64,000 nucleotides of DNA from Sphingomonas beigongshangi (GCF_016820445.1 NZ_JADHDT010000005.1:124001-188000); one strand, 5' to 3'. Counted from the first letter of the stretch, positions 51,658-60,222 are shown. The notes: generated from the letters alone by a model not told the origin. Numbers and translations: made by a program.

Positions 51658-54300
51658 TCAGGCGGTGCGGCGCAGCGGGCGGGCCGGCTGGGGCGCCAGG
51701 CGCGACAGGTCGAATTCGTGGAGGAAATGCAGCCCCGCCCGGCCGTCGTGGGCCCAGGCGACGCGCGCGGGCACCATTTCATGCTCCACCAGCTCGATCG
51801 ACACGTCCATGCCGACCGAATTGCCGGCGATCGACAGCCCTTCGACCATCACCCCCATGGGCGAGATGTTGCGGATGCGCACGTCGCCGGTGGCGCTGCC
51901 GACCGTGATCCGTGCGGTGCGCAGCATCTTCGTACGCGGGCGGCGGCTGACCTTGTGGCCGGTCGGCGCGATCACGCCGCCGCCGAGCTGGCCGACGACC
52001 TCGGCATCGAGCACGGGCGGGCCGTAGACGAAGCCCTGGATGTGGCTGACGCCCAGCGCGCGGACCAGCGCGATTTCGTCCTGTACCTCCACGCCCTCGG
52101 CGGTCGTTTCCATCCCCAGCGTATCGGCGAGCGTGACGATCGCCTTGATGATCGCCGCGTTGCGGCTGGCGGGCTGCGCCGCGCCGCGCACGAACGACTG
52201 GTCGATCTTGATCTTGTCGAACGGCGCGTTGCGCAGATAGCCGAGCGAGGAATAGCCCGTGCCGAAATCGTCGAGGCTCAGGCGCACGCCGAGCCCCTTC
52301 AACGCCTTGAACATCGCGTCCGACGAGTCGTTGAGGAACGCGGTCTCGGTGATCTCCAGCTCGAGCCGATGCGCGGCGAGCCGGGCATGCGCGAGCGCGC
52401 TGGCGACGAGCGTGGGCAGCGTCGGGTTGGCGAACTGGAGCGGCGAGACGTTGACCGCGACGCGCACGGCGCGCGGCCAGCACGCGGCGGCGGCGCAGGC
52501 GGTCCGCAACACCCATTCGCCGATCGGTGCGATCAGGCCCGATTCCTCAGCGACGGGGATGAAGGTGGCGGGCGAGATCGGCCCCTGCGTCGGGTGGTTC
52601 CAGCGCAGCAGCGCCTCATAGCCGACGATCCGCTCGTCGACCGTACCGACCAGCGGCTGATAGACGAGGTGGAACTGCCCCTCCGCGAGCGCGGTGCGCA
52701 GATCGTCCTCGAGCTGCTTGCGCGTGCGCGCGCCGGCCAGCATCGCGTCGGTGTAGAAGCGATGCACGCCGCGCCCGTCCGCCTTCGCGGCATAGAGGGC
52801 AAGGTCCGCGTTGCGGATCAGCTCCTCGGCATCCTCGCCATGGTCGGGCGCGATGGCGATGCCGATCGAGCAGCCGATCGATACCGACGTGCCGCTGATG
52901 AAATAGGGTTGCGACAGCGATTCGATCAGCTCCTGCGCCAGCTGAGCGAGGGCATTGCGCTTGTCGAGGCCGGGGAGCAGCACCTGGAACTCGTCGCCGC
53001 CTAGCCGGCCGACCAGCCCCGCGTCGCCGACGCCGCGCTGGAGACGCTGCGCCACCTGGACGAGCAGGGCGTCGCCCGCCTGGTGGCCGAGCGTGTCGTT
53101 GACCGCCTTGAACCGGTCGAGGTCCATCAGGAAGAGCGCGGCGGGACGGTAGGAGGCGCCCTGCTGCTGCAGCGTCTTGTCCAGGCTGTGGCGCATGCGC
53201 TGGCGATTGGCGAGGCCGGTGAGGCTGTCGAACAGCGCGAGACGCGTGATCTCGGCTTCCGAACGGCGCCGCTCGGTGAGGTCGCTGCCGGAGCCGATGA
53301 ATCCCTGGAACCGGTCGAGATGGTCGATCAGCGGACGGCCGGAGATCGACCACCAGCGCCGTTCGCCTTCCGGCTGGCCGCCGTCGCGCACCGCGCGGAC
53401 GGTATAGTCGGCGAAAGACGTCCGCGAGGAGAGATGGAAGGCGAGCGTGCGCTCCGTGCCCGGCGCGACGCTGTCCATCTGGAACAGGTCGGTGAGCAAT
53501 TGCCCGATCGGCGCCTGCCCGTCGTAGGTCAGGTCGCCGGCGACCTTGTCCGACAGGTAGGTGAGGCGTCCGTAGCGATCGGTCTGCCAGAACCAGCCGT
53601 TACCATGCGCCTCGAACTCGCCGATCATGCGCGCGGCCGACTGGCCCGCTTCGCGGTCGCGGATCGACGCACGGGCGGCGGCGGCCTCGACGCGGGCGAT
53701 GCGCAGGACGGCCGCGACGAGCGCGACGAGAAAGCCGGCGGCGAGGAGCGTCGCCAGCCATTGCTGCGACACGACGCCGAGCGTGACGACGAGGCTGGTG
53801 AGGAAGCCCAGGGACGCGGCGCGTAGCGGATGGATCGCGAGCGCGGTCGCGATCAGCGCGGCCAGCGTGGCGACGAAGGCCGCGGTCTGCGTCGGACCGT
53901 CGGCGAGCCCGGTCGTCGTCCACAGCATGGCGGTCAGCGTCGCCGCGATCCCCGCGCTGCCGACGACGAGCGCGCGCATGCGCAGGTGGATGGGCCAGCG
54001 CTGGCGTTCGCCCTGACTCAGCAGTAGCCACAGACAGGCCGCCAGCGCGATCATCGCCGCGGCTTCCAGCGCGGAGACGCCGGCGATCCACGACTGTCCC
54101 TGCACCACCGCGACGATCGGGAGCACCGCCGCGGCGGCGACTGCCATCATGCCGGCAAAGGGCCAGGTCACGGCGGCGGTCCGCAGGCGCGCGGCATGCT
54201 GGCGCGTGATCGGATCGTCGTGATCCTCCTTCAGGCCGAGCAGGTGCCAGACGGAGCCTTTTTCCGTGTCTTGCTCAGGTTTTGGAAGAAAGGCCCGCAT
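51658..54300 (-). CDS. Membrane GGDEF-EAL protein with PAS and C-terminal PilZ domain
   Basis: An 880-residue c-di-GMP turnover protein. Order: about six membrane helices (48-200), a PAS domain (about 228-345), a GGDEF domain (350-510) with intact GGDEF at 434-438, an EAL domain (530-775) with EAL at 562-564 and DFGTGYSSLGYL, and a C-terminal PilZ-like domain (about 790-870) with RIRNISPMGVMVEG. Intact motifs in both catalytic domains suggest a dual or conditional enzyme, and the PilZ part may sense the product. AAGGA lies eight bases before the ATG. It is monocistronic. Confidence 0.93.
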   Translation of the reverse strand: MRAFLPKPEQDTEKGSVWHLLGLKEDHDDPITRQHAARLRTAAVTWPFAGMMAVAAAAVLPIVAVVQGQSWIAGVSALEAAAMIALAACLWLLLSQGERQRWPIHLRMRALVVGSAGIAATLTAMLWTTTGLADGPTQTAAFVATLAALIATALAIHPLRAASLGFLTSLVVTLGVVSQQWLATLLAAGFLVALVAAVLRIARVEAAAARASIRDREAGQSAARMIGEFEAHGNGWFWQTDRYGRLTYLSDKVAGDLTYDGQAPIGQLLTDLFQMDSVAPGTERTLAFHLSSRTSFADYTVRAVRDGGQPEGERRWWSISGRPLIDHLDRFQGFIGSGSDLTERRRSEAEITRLALFDSLTGLANRQRMRHSLDKTLQQQGASYRPAALFLMDLDRFKAVNDTLGHQAGDALLVQVAQRLQRGVGDAGLVGRLGGDEFQVLLPGLDKRNALAQLAQELIESLSQPYFISGTSVSIGCSIGIAIAPDHGEDAEELIRNADLALYAAKADGRGVHRFYTDAMLAGARTRKQLEDDLRTALAEGQFHLVYQPLVGTVDERIVGYEALLRWNHPTQGPISPATFIPVAEESGLIAPIGEWVLRTACAAAACWPRAVRVAVNVSPLQFANPTLPTLVASALAHARLAAHRLELEITETAFLNDSSDAMFKALKGLGVRLSLDDFGTGYSSLGYLRNAPFDKIKIDQSFVRGAAQPASRNAAIIKAIVTLADTLGMETTAEGVEVQDEIALVRALGVSHIQGFVYGPPVLDAEVVGQLGGGVIAPTGHKVSRRPRTKMLRTARITVGSATGDVRIRNISPMGVMVEGLSIAGNSVGMDVSIELVEHEMVPARVAWAHDGRAGLHFLHEFDLSRLAPQPARPLRRTA

Positions 54301-54463
54301 ATCCGATCCTTATGTGCCGAATCGTTTCCGAAGGGTTGCGAGGGGTGGGTGCGGTGGCGGACCGAGGGCGGTTTGCAGCGACCCATGCGGCCGGGTGGAC
54401 GGGACTTGGATTGGCGCGGGGGGGCGCCTAAGGCTGCCCAGGTAAGAAGGAGCTTGCGCCCCC

Positions 54464-56011
54464 GTGACCGCCGTGACGCCCGTGACCATCCGCCCCGACG
54501 ACCTGATCGACAGCGTCGCCGACGCGCTGCAGTTCATCAGCTACTACCACCCGATGGATTACATCCGCGCGCTGGGCGAAGCCTATGCCGCGGAGCAGAG
54601 CCCCGCCGCCAAGGATGCGATGGCGCAGATCCTGACCAACAGCCGGATGTGCGCCGAGGGGCACCGGCCGATCTGTCAGGATACGGGCATCGTCACCGTC
54701 TTCGTCAAATGGGGCCAGGACTGCCGCCTGGAGGGCGACCGGTCGCTTCAGGAGGTCGTCGACGAGGGCGTGCGGCGCGCCTATCTGCACCCCGAGAACA
54801 AGCTGCGCGCCTCGATCCTGGCGGACCCGGCGTTCACGCGGCGCAACACGCGCGACAATACGCCTAGCGTGCTGCACGTCGAGATGGTGCCGGGCGCGCA
54901 GGTGCATGTCGACGTCGCGGCCAAGGGCGGCGGCAGCGAGAACAAGACCAAGTTCAAGATGATGAATCCCAGCGATTCGATCGTCGACTGGGTGCTGGAG
55001 ATGATCCCGCAGATGGGTGCGGGCTGGTGCCCGCCGGGAATGCTGGGCATCGGCATCGGCGGCACCGCCGAAAAGGCGATGGTGCTCGCCAAGGAATCGC
55101 TGATGGGCCAGATCGACATGGCACAGCTGAAGGCGCGCGGGCCCCGGAACGACCTTGAGGCGCTGCGCATCGAGCTGTTCGACAAGGTCAATGCGCTCGG
55201 CATCGGCGCGCAGGGGCTGGGCGGGCTGTCGACGATCCTCGACGTCAAGATTCTCGACTGGCCGACGCATGCCGCATCGAAGCCGGTGGCGATGATCCCC
55301 AATTGCGCCGCGACCCGCCACGCGCATTTCACGCTCGACGGCAGCGGGCCGGTGTTCCTCGAGGCGCCGAAGCTCGACGAATGGCCCAAGGTCGACTGGC
55401 AGCCCGACAGCGCCGCGATCCGCGTCGACCTCGACACGCTGACGCCCGAGGTGGTGGGGACGTGGAAGCATGGCGACCGGCTGCTGCTCAACGGCAAGAT
55501 GCTGACCGGGCGCGACGCGGCGCACAAGCGGATCGCCGACATGCTGGCGAAGGGCGAGGAACTGCCCGTCGATTTCAGGGGGCGCGTGATCTATTACGTC
55601 GGCCCGGTCGACCCGGTCGGCGAGGAAGTGGTCGGCCCCGCGGGCCCGACGACCGCGACGCGGATGGACAAGTTCACGCGCATGATGCTGGAGCAGGGGC
55701 TGCTCGCGATGGTCGGCAAGGCGGAGCGCGGGCCGGCGGCGACGGAGGCGATCCGCGATCACAAGTCGGCCTATCTGATGGCGGTCGGCGGCGCCGCCTA
55801 TCTGGTCGCGCGCGCGATCAAGGGCAGCAAGGTCGTCGGCTTCGCCGATCTGGGCATGGAGGCGATCTACGAGTTCGAGGTGAAGGACTTCCCCGTCACC
55901 GTCGCGGTGGATGCGGAGGGGCAGAACGTCCACGCGCTCGCGCCGCTGGTGTGGCGCGAGAAGATCGCACGGGCGAGGGAAGCCGGCGAGGGGATGCTGC
56001 AGCCGGCCTGA
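54464..56011 (+). CDS. fumA: Fumarate hydratase, class I (4Fe-4S)
   Basis: A 515-residue single-chain iron-sulfur fumarase. The N-terminal alpha domain has NSRMCAEGHRPICQDTGIV and KGGGSENKTKF; the C-terminal beta domain has GKMLTGRDAAHKR, YYVGPVDPVGEE and GPTTATRMDKFT. It starts with GTG at 54464 (AAGGAG 11 bases upstream). It is non-homologous to the class II fumC at 32549. It is oxygen- and superoxide-sensitive in other bacteria, so the two enzymes may serve different iron or oxygen conditions. A small GC hairpin follows the stop. Confidence 0.95.
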   Translation: MTAVTPVTIRPDDLIDSVADALQFISYYHPMDYIRALGEAYAAEQSPAAKDAMAQILTNSRMCAEGHRPICQDTGIVTVFVKWGQDCRLEGDRSLQEVVDEGVRRAYLHPENKLRASILADPAFTRRNTRDNTPSVLHVEMVPGAQVHVDVAAKGGGSENKTKFKMMNPSDSIVDWVLEMIPQMGAGWCPPGMLGIGIGGTAEKAMVLAKESLMGQIDMAQLKARGPRNDLEALRIELFDKVNALGIGAQGLGGLSTILDVKILDWPTHAASKPVAMIPNCAATRHAHFTLDGSGPVFLEAPKLDEWPKVDWQPDSAAIRVDLDTLTPEVVGTWKHGDRLLLNGKMLTGRDAAHKRIADMLAKGEELPVDFRGRVIYYVGPVDPVGEEVVGPAGPTTATRMDKFTRMMLEQGLLAMVGKAERGPAATEAIRDHKSAYLMAVGGAAYLVARAIKGSKVVGFADLGMEAIYEFEVKDFPVTVAVDAEGQNVHALAPLVWREKIARAREAGEGMLQPA

Positions 56012-56171
56012 CGCGCGCGGGAAGCGCGCGATGCGCGACGGGGCAAGCGCGCCGTGTCGGGTGCCGCATGCCGGCTAAGATGCTTTAACGAAAGGGAAAC
56101 TCCGTACTCCTTACGCCGAGTCCCGGATCGCCGGGGGGCGATGCCACTGGTCTTGGCAAGGGGGGACGGAC

Positions 56172-56606
56172 ATGCTCAGCCGACTGACGCTGTCTGCGGA
56201 ACATGAGGAATTGACGGACCTGGCCGCGGCGCTCGTCGACTGCGTCGGCGCGCCGGCACCGCGGCCGGATGCGGTCGGGCGGATCCGCTGGCAGCTGACC
56301 CGCAAGCTGCTCGCGCATCTCGCGAAGGAGGACAATCTGCTCTACCCGCGGCTGAAGGCGGGCAGCGATGCGCGCGCGGCGGCGCTCGCGCATCGCTTCG
56401 CCGACGAGATGGGGGACCTGGCGCATCGGTACCGCGCCTATATCGCGGACTGGCCCGCAGACAGGATCGCTGCCGACTGGCGCCGGTTCGGCATGGAAAC
56501 CCGCCGCATCGTGCAGACGCTGAACCACCGGATCATGCGCGAGGAGACGGCGCTCTACGCGCTCCTGCCGGGGCCACCGCCGCAGCCCGGGCGGACCGCT
56601 GCCTGA
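56172..56606 (+). CDS. Hemerythrin-like (HHE) domain protein
   Basis: A 144-residue four-helix protein. Candidate metal ligands are the His of SAEHEEL, the His-Glu of LLAHLAKEDNLLYP and the His-Glu of LNHRIMREETALY, the order of an HHE cation-binding domain. Such domains bind diiron and sense or store oxygen or nitric oxide. No other domain is fused. It lies convergent with the membrane-protein operon and next to class I fumarase, an iron-dependent enzyme. Confidence 0.8.
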   Translation: MLSRLTLSAEHEELTDLAAALVDCVGAPAPRPDAVGRIRWQLTRKLLAHLAKEDNLLYPRLKAGSDARAAALAHRFADEMGDLAHRYRAYIADWPADRIAADWRRFGMETRRIVQTLNHRIMREETALYALLPGPPPQPGRTAA

Positions 56607-56610
56607 CGCC

Positions 56611-57117
56611 TCAGTCGTCGCCCTGCCAGCGCACCGTCCAGCTGGCATAGGCGGTGGGGAGGGCCATGACGATGATCTCCAGCAGGAAGATCGTCGCCAT
56701 CGTGCCGCGCATGATCGCGTCGCGTGGGCAATCGAAGGCCAGCGCGGCGAGCAGCAGGAAGGCGGCGGCCCCGGTGACGACGACGAAGGTCGTAAACGCC
56801 GCCATATAGGATCGCGTGCGGATCGCGCGATCCCATTCGTCGACGCGCTCCACCGACCCGAACGGCTTCAGCGGACCCAAACCGACGATGAAGCCGCTGG
56901 CGCACATGGCGAGCGCCTGCATGCCGATGCCGATCGCGAAGCTGCCCCCCTTCAGACCGCCGAGCAAATTGATCGCATAGCCGCCGGCCGCCAGCGCGAG
57001 GGCGATCGCCGCCGGCCAGCGCATCGGGCGGCGGCGCGGGTGCCCCGAGGCGAGCGCGGGAACGCCGGTCCATTCGACGAGGCCGTCGAGGCGCTGCAGG
57101 ATGGTCTTGTCGTTCAT
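56611..57117 (-). CDS. Membrane protein C of the XRE-linked cluster
   Basis: A 168-residue polytopic protein with four hydrophobic helices. It is the most diverged of three: the central motif is RVDEWDRAIRTRSYMAAF in place of DEFER, and the end has VMALPTAYASW where the other two have LPxxFAE. Its ATG (57117) overlaps the preceding stop. Function unknown. Confidence 0.75.
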   Translation of the reverse strand: MNDKTILQRLDGLVEWTGVPALASGHPRRRPMRWPAAIALALAAGGYAINLLGGLKGGSFAIGIGMQALAMCASGFIVGLGPLKPFGSVERVDEWDRAIRTRSYMAAFTTFVVVTGAAAFLLLAALAFDCPRDAIMRGTMATIFLLEIIVMALPTAYASWTVRWQGDD

Positions 57118-57620
57118 AGCGACTCGTCCTCCGGATCGGGCATGGGAACCATGATTTCGGCGAAGATGACGGGGAGGGCCAGCATCGTCATGACTATGGC
57201 ATAGCCGATGCTGCCCCATTGCCCGGTCGTGCGCGGCACTGGCCAGCCGGCGCGGGTGGCGGCCATCAGCCAGAGGAACAGCGCCCCGATGACGCACAGG
57301 TCAATGAGGTAGGCGCGGCGCATCGCGTCCGACAGGGCCTTGCGCTCGAACTCGTCATATTTGGCAAAGCCTTGTGGACTGATCCACGCTCCCCGCGTGA
57401 AGGGCGAATGAAGCGCGCTGAGAAAGATCGGCATGCCCGTCGTCGTAATGCCCGGGACGAGTGCGCTATGGTCCCCAGGGTTCACCATCGACAGGACGGG
57501 CGTCGTCCAGATCAGCGCGAGACCGATCAGAAGCCCCCAGCGCTCCCAATAGCGGCGCGGCCGTTCGCGCGCTTCTGCGTCGTACCATTTGCGGAAGTCG
57601 TAGCCGTCGCGGTAGCTCAT
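57114..57620 (-). CDS. Membrane protein B of the XRE-linked cluster
   Basis: A 168-residue protein, four hydrophobic helices, N-terminal basic region (FRKWYDAEARERPRRYWERW). Central block SPFTRGAWI, then KYDEFERKALSDAMRRAYLI. The end reads ALPVIFAEIMVP with an acidic tail. Clearly paralogous to protein A upstream (SPF-R, DEFER, P-PR--G-W, LP--FAE, P-P--ED). Start overlaps by ATGA. No family recognised. Confidence 0.78.
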   Translation of the reverse strand: MSYRDGYDFRKWYDAEARERPRRYWERWGLLIGLALIWTTPVLSMVNPGDHSALVPGITTTGMPIFLSALHSPFTRGAWISPQGFAKYDEFERKALSDAMRRAYLIDLCVIGALFLWLMAATRAGWPVPRTTGQWGSIGYAIVMTMLALPVIFAEIMVPMPDPEDESL

Positions 57621-58129
57621 GCGGCGTCCTCGTCGGAGGGGAAGGGAATAGCGAATTCCGCGAACAAGGTCGGCAGGTTGCTGGCGACCGCCGCCAGCGT
57701 GAGCGCCCAGACCGCCCAGTCGCCCCAGCGACGCGGCATCGGCAGCGCATAGGCGGTCGCGACGGCGCACCATGTCAGCGCGGCGATCATTAGGATCACG
57801 ACGATGCGATAGGCCCATTGCGTCGCGCGGAGTATTGCCTCGCGCTCGAACTCGTCGTGGCGGCCCACATACCATTGATCGCGCGCGAACGGCGATCGAC
57901 CGCGCGAGACGTTGAACATCGCCATCGCGACGAACCAGCCGAGCGGTAGGCTGGAACCGTGCGCGTCGGGCAGCAGCGGCTGTGCGACGGCCAGCGCGAC
58001 GCTGCCGACGACGGCGGCGAGCAGGTACCAGCGCAGGTGGCGGCTGCGATAGGGGCGCCCACCGGCGAACTCCGGCGGCATCTCGCCCCGCGCATAACGA
58101 CCGGTCCAGCGGCGACTGTCGTAAGCCAT
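57617..58129 (-). CDS. Membrane protein A of the XRE-linked cluster
   Basis: A 170-residue protein with four hydrophobic helices. It has SPFARDQWYVG, then RHDEFEREAILRATQWAYRI, PMPRRWGDW and LPTLFAEFAIPFPSDED. It follows the XRE gene with a TGATG overlap. Its relation to protein B makes a tandem duplication likely. Function unknown; co-expression with a DNA-binding protein suggests an inducible membrane response. Confidence 0.78.
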   Translation of the reverse strand: MAYDSRRWTGRYARGEMPPEFAGGRPYRSRHLRWYLLAAVVGSVALAVAQPLLPDAHGSSLPLGWFVAMAMFNVSRGRSPFARDQWYVGRHDEFEREAILRATQWAYRIVVILMIAALTWCAVATAYALPMPRRWGDWAVWALTLAAVASNLPTLFAEFAIPFPSDEDAA

Positions 58130-58380
58130 CAGGCGTCTCCGGCCCGGCGCAGCGCGTCGGTGAGCGAGGGGAAGGGCGCGAGCGAGAAGACGAGATCGAC
58201 GGGTACGTCGAAATAGGCGGCGATCTTCAGCCCCAGTTCGAGGCTGGGGTTGTAGTCGCCGCGTTCGAGATAGCCGATCGTCTGCGGATTGACGCCGACC
58301 GCCTCCGCCAGATCGCGGCGCGAGACGCCGCGGTCGTTGCGGAACAAGGCGATACGGTTGTGCATGCATAGATGATGCAT
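58129..58380 (-). CDS. XRE-family helix-turn-helix regulator
   Basis: An 83-residue single-domain Cro/CI-type protein: RIALFRNDRGVSRRDLAEAV, then GVNPQTIGYLERGDYNPSL, the HTH with the typical E-R-G-x-x-x-P-S-L end, and a DVPVDLVFS close (YozG-like). The first of four coupled genes. The start is ATG 58380 or the in-frame ATG 58365; a perfect dyad lies directly upstream. It probably represses its own operon. Confidence 0.9.
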   Translation of the reverse strand: MHHLCMHNRIALFRNDRGVSRRDLAEAVGVNPQTIGYLERGDYNPSLELGLKIAAYFDVPVDLVFSLAPFPSLTDALRRAGDA

Positions 58381-58385
58381 GATGT

Positions 58386-58401
58386 GTTGTGTTTACACAA
58401 C
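58386..58401. promoter_or_regulatory. Dyad at the XRE operon start, probable operator
   Basis: GTTGTG-TTTA-CACAAC (58386-58401) is a perfect inverted repeat beginning five bases upstream of the XRE ATG. Position and symmetry fit autoregulation by the XRE dimer. If the operator also overlaps the promoter, the mRNA leader would be very short. Confidence 0.6.
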
Positions 58402-58799
58402 GATTCGTTCTCAAGAAACTGCGAAGTGCGCCGTTAAGGGATGTCTTGATCCTCCGATCCGGATCGACCGATCGTTGGTCTCGACAGCACTGCCGCGAGT
58501 CACGCCAGGATGGTTCAGGAACTTACGGCGCCCGGAACGGCCCGCCGGATCGTGCTCGTAAGGTTTGGTATCGAAACGGGCCAGCAAGTCGGTCGTTGTG
58601 GTGACGACGCGGGGCGCAGGCGACGGCGGCGTGCGGCCTGACATCCATAAGCGCATGCGTCGCGAAATCGCTGCCCGTCGCCTTCAGCTACCCGATTTTC
58701 GTCAAGGCGAGGCCGCGTCGTTGGTCGTCGTTGCGCGATGCCGGCCAGGTAGTGCGCGTGCGTCGAGGGCCTGCCGCCCTGCCGCCCTGCGCCGGATAT
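58402..58799. other. Gene-free stretch upstream of the XRE operon
   Basis: About 400 bases with no convincing gene. Frames here have arginine-rich, repetitive translations typical of non-coding high-GC DNA. It may hold a decayed gene or the downstream part of the minus-strand RNA at 58800-59032. Confidence 0.4.
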
Positions 58800-59032
58800 G
58801 AGAAGAGGTTGCCGAGCATCCCTCCCGGGTATGCCCGACAACCCCTAAACATGGTCAGCGGCCGGAGAGCTCCAGCCCGGGAGACCATGCGGCCTCTTCA
58901 ACCCTTGCCGGCATCGTTGATTGGGGGAGGATACCCCCCGATGCAGGCCGTATCGGGTCTTAGAAGCCGGTCCCCCGAACGAACTGAACCGACCCCATTG
59001 CTGAACCATGAGACATCGGATCACCTCCTTTC
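58800..59032 (-). ncRNA. Candidate structured RNA with a leader peptide (attenuator-like)
   Basis: Read leftward: a Shine-Dalgarno complementary to the 16S tail (59032-59018), an 18-codon ORF (59016-58960), then a stem-loop GCATCG/CGATGC (58939-58944 with 58911-58916) with an inner G5/C5 stem, then CATGGTC/GACCATG (58850-58856 with 58883-58889), and a 13-bp terminator-like hairpin (58807-58819 with 58831-58843) followed on the minus strand by TCTTCTCAT. GAAGAGG (minus, 58899-58893) can pair with CCTCTTC (58808-58802), which competes with the base of the last hairpin. This suggests alternative folds. I do not recognise a known family. Confidence 0.45.
58960..59016 (-). CDS. 18-residue leader peptide with an extended Shine-Dalgarno
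   Basis: ATG 59016 to TAA 58962-58960 encodes MSHGSAMGSVQFVRGTGF. GAAAGGAGGTGATCC ends two bases before the ATG. It can pair with essentially the entire 3' end of 16S rRNA (GGATCACCTCCTTTC), far more than any other start in this window. AGGAGG-to-ATG spacing is seven. No run of a single amino acid is present, so classical amino-acid attenuation is not evident. It precedes strong hairpins. Confidence 0.55.
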   Translation of the reverse strand: MSHGSAMGSVQFVRGTGF

Positions 59033-59172
59033 GCTTGTGATAGCCATGTGCCGGGGACCCCCGCCACGTCACCAATGTGCGTAAGCAGGGGCCGACATAC
59101 AAGACTTGTTTTGTCGCAATCTTTGCACGAGAATCCGCCGCTTCGCGCCATGTGCGGCGCCACGGTCGCGGA

Positions 59173-59706
59173 TCAGCCGCGGCAGTCCTCGATTACCCGG
59201 CCGACTTCGGCCCAGGCGGGCACGACGAGTGTCGCAGTACCGGCCTGCTGCACAGTGAAATGGCCGCGGCTGAACGCCATCGCGTCGAGCAGGCGGTCGT
59301 CGGGCGCGAGCGCGACCGCGACATAGGGCGGCGTGCCGCCGGTCGGCTGGACCGCGACGCCGCGCGTCAGGCTGGTGGTGCGGATCGTCAGCGGCCCCGT
59401 CGCGCTGCCCGCACGCGACAGATAGAGCCGCCGGGCCGCCACGTCGCAGCGCAGCGACAGCAGGGCATCGCCGCCGGCGGGTCCGAACAGCGCCAGACCG
59501 CCGCGCGCATCGCGGCGATAGCTCCAGGTCCCCGGCGTGGTCGGCCAGTCGCGCCAGTCGTCGCTCACCGGCTGCACGACCGGCGGGGGCGCCGGCAGGG
59601 CAGCGGGCGGCGGCGCGACGACCGGCCGGGCGGCGGACTGCGGAACGCACGCCGCGGCGGCGAGCGCCAAAAGCGGCACGGATAGAGGCGGATGACGGAC
59701 GGGCAT
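59173..59706 (-). CDS. Putative exported lipoprotein
   Basis: A 177-residue protein with a lipoprotein-type signal (LLALAAAACVPQ, Cys at 20), a proline/alanine-rich linker (PVVAPPPAALPAPPPVV), then a strand-rich domain (WRDWPTTPGTWSYRRD, GGLALFGPAGGDALLSLRCD) ending in EVGRVIEDCRG with a second Cys. I recognise it as a conserved hypothetical type in sphingomonads, without function. Confidence 0.75.
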   Translation of the reverse strand: MPVRHPPLSVPLLALAAAACVPQSAARPVVAPPPAALPAPPPVVQPVSDDWRDWPTTPGTWSYRRDARGGLALFGPAGGDALLSLRCDVAARRLYLSRAGSATGPLTIRTTSLTRGVAVQPTGGTPPYVAVALAPDDRLLDAMAFSRGHFTVQQAGTATLVVPAWAEVGRVIEDCRG

Positions 59707-59823
59707 GGCGGCGGCTTATGGGCGATGCGCGCGGCTGCCTCAACCCGAGGCGCGCGGGAACCGGCGCGGCGGCAGGACGGTTCATCTGCATCAACGTGCA
59801 ACGCCAGCCTATCAGGAGCCGCC

Positions 59824-60222
59824 ATGTCCGCCGATGCCGCCCCCGACACCCATGCCGCCACCACCGCCGCCACGCAGCTGCTCGCGCAGACCAATGTCGC
59901 GCACACGCTGAAGGTGGAAAGCCGCGACGGCGACGTCGTCGGTTCGGTCTATGCGCTGATGGTGCACAAGGGTTCGGGCCGCACGACGCATGCGGTGCTG
60001 AGCCTCGGCGGCTTCCTGGGCATGGGCAAGAGCTTCTACCCGGTGCCGTTCCACCTGCTGCAGTTCGATCCGGTGCGCGACCTGTACGTCATCACGATCG
60101 ACCGGCGTATGCTGGAGGGCGGGCCGAGCTGGTCCAACAACGCGCCGGTGTTCGACCAGGCCTATGCCGATCGCGTCGCGAGCTATTACGGCGTCGGTCG
60201 CGAGGATCTGAGCGCGGGTTAA
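59824..60222 (+). CDS. PRC-barrel-like protein
   Basis: A 132-residue protein. After a flexible N terminus, residues 28-95 (HTLKVESRDGDVVGSVYALM, THAVLSLGGFLGMGKSFYPV) match the PRC-barrel pattern found in photosynthetic-reaction-centre H subunits and RimM but also in many stand-alone proteins. The C-terminal part is helical (DQAYADRVASYYGVG). Start ATG 59824 with CAGGAG seven bases upstream. Function unknown. Confidence 0.82.
   Translation: MSADAAPDTHAATTAATQLLAQTNVAHTLKVESRDGDVVGSVYALMVHKGSGRTTHAVLSLGGFLGMGKSFYPVPFHLLQFDPVRDLYVITIDRRMLEGGPSWSNNAPVFDQAYADRVASYYGVGREDLSAG

Noticed and set aside
58515..58841. 108-codon minus-strand frame upstream of the XRE operon
   Set aside because: Arg/Pro/Ser-rich translation without structure; begins inside the terminator-like hairpin.
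59018..59032. Plus-strand GGATCACCTCCTTTC taken as the 3' end of a 16S rRNA gene
   Set aside because: The preceding bases do not match any 16S rRNA helix-45 sequence and no rRNA lies nearby. The minus-strand Shine-Dalgarno reading explains it better.
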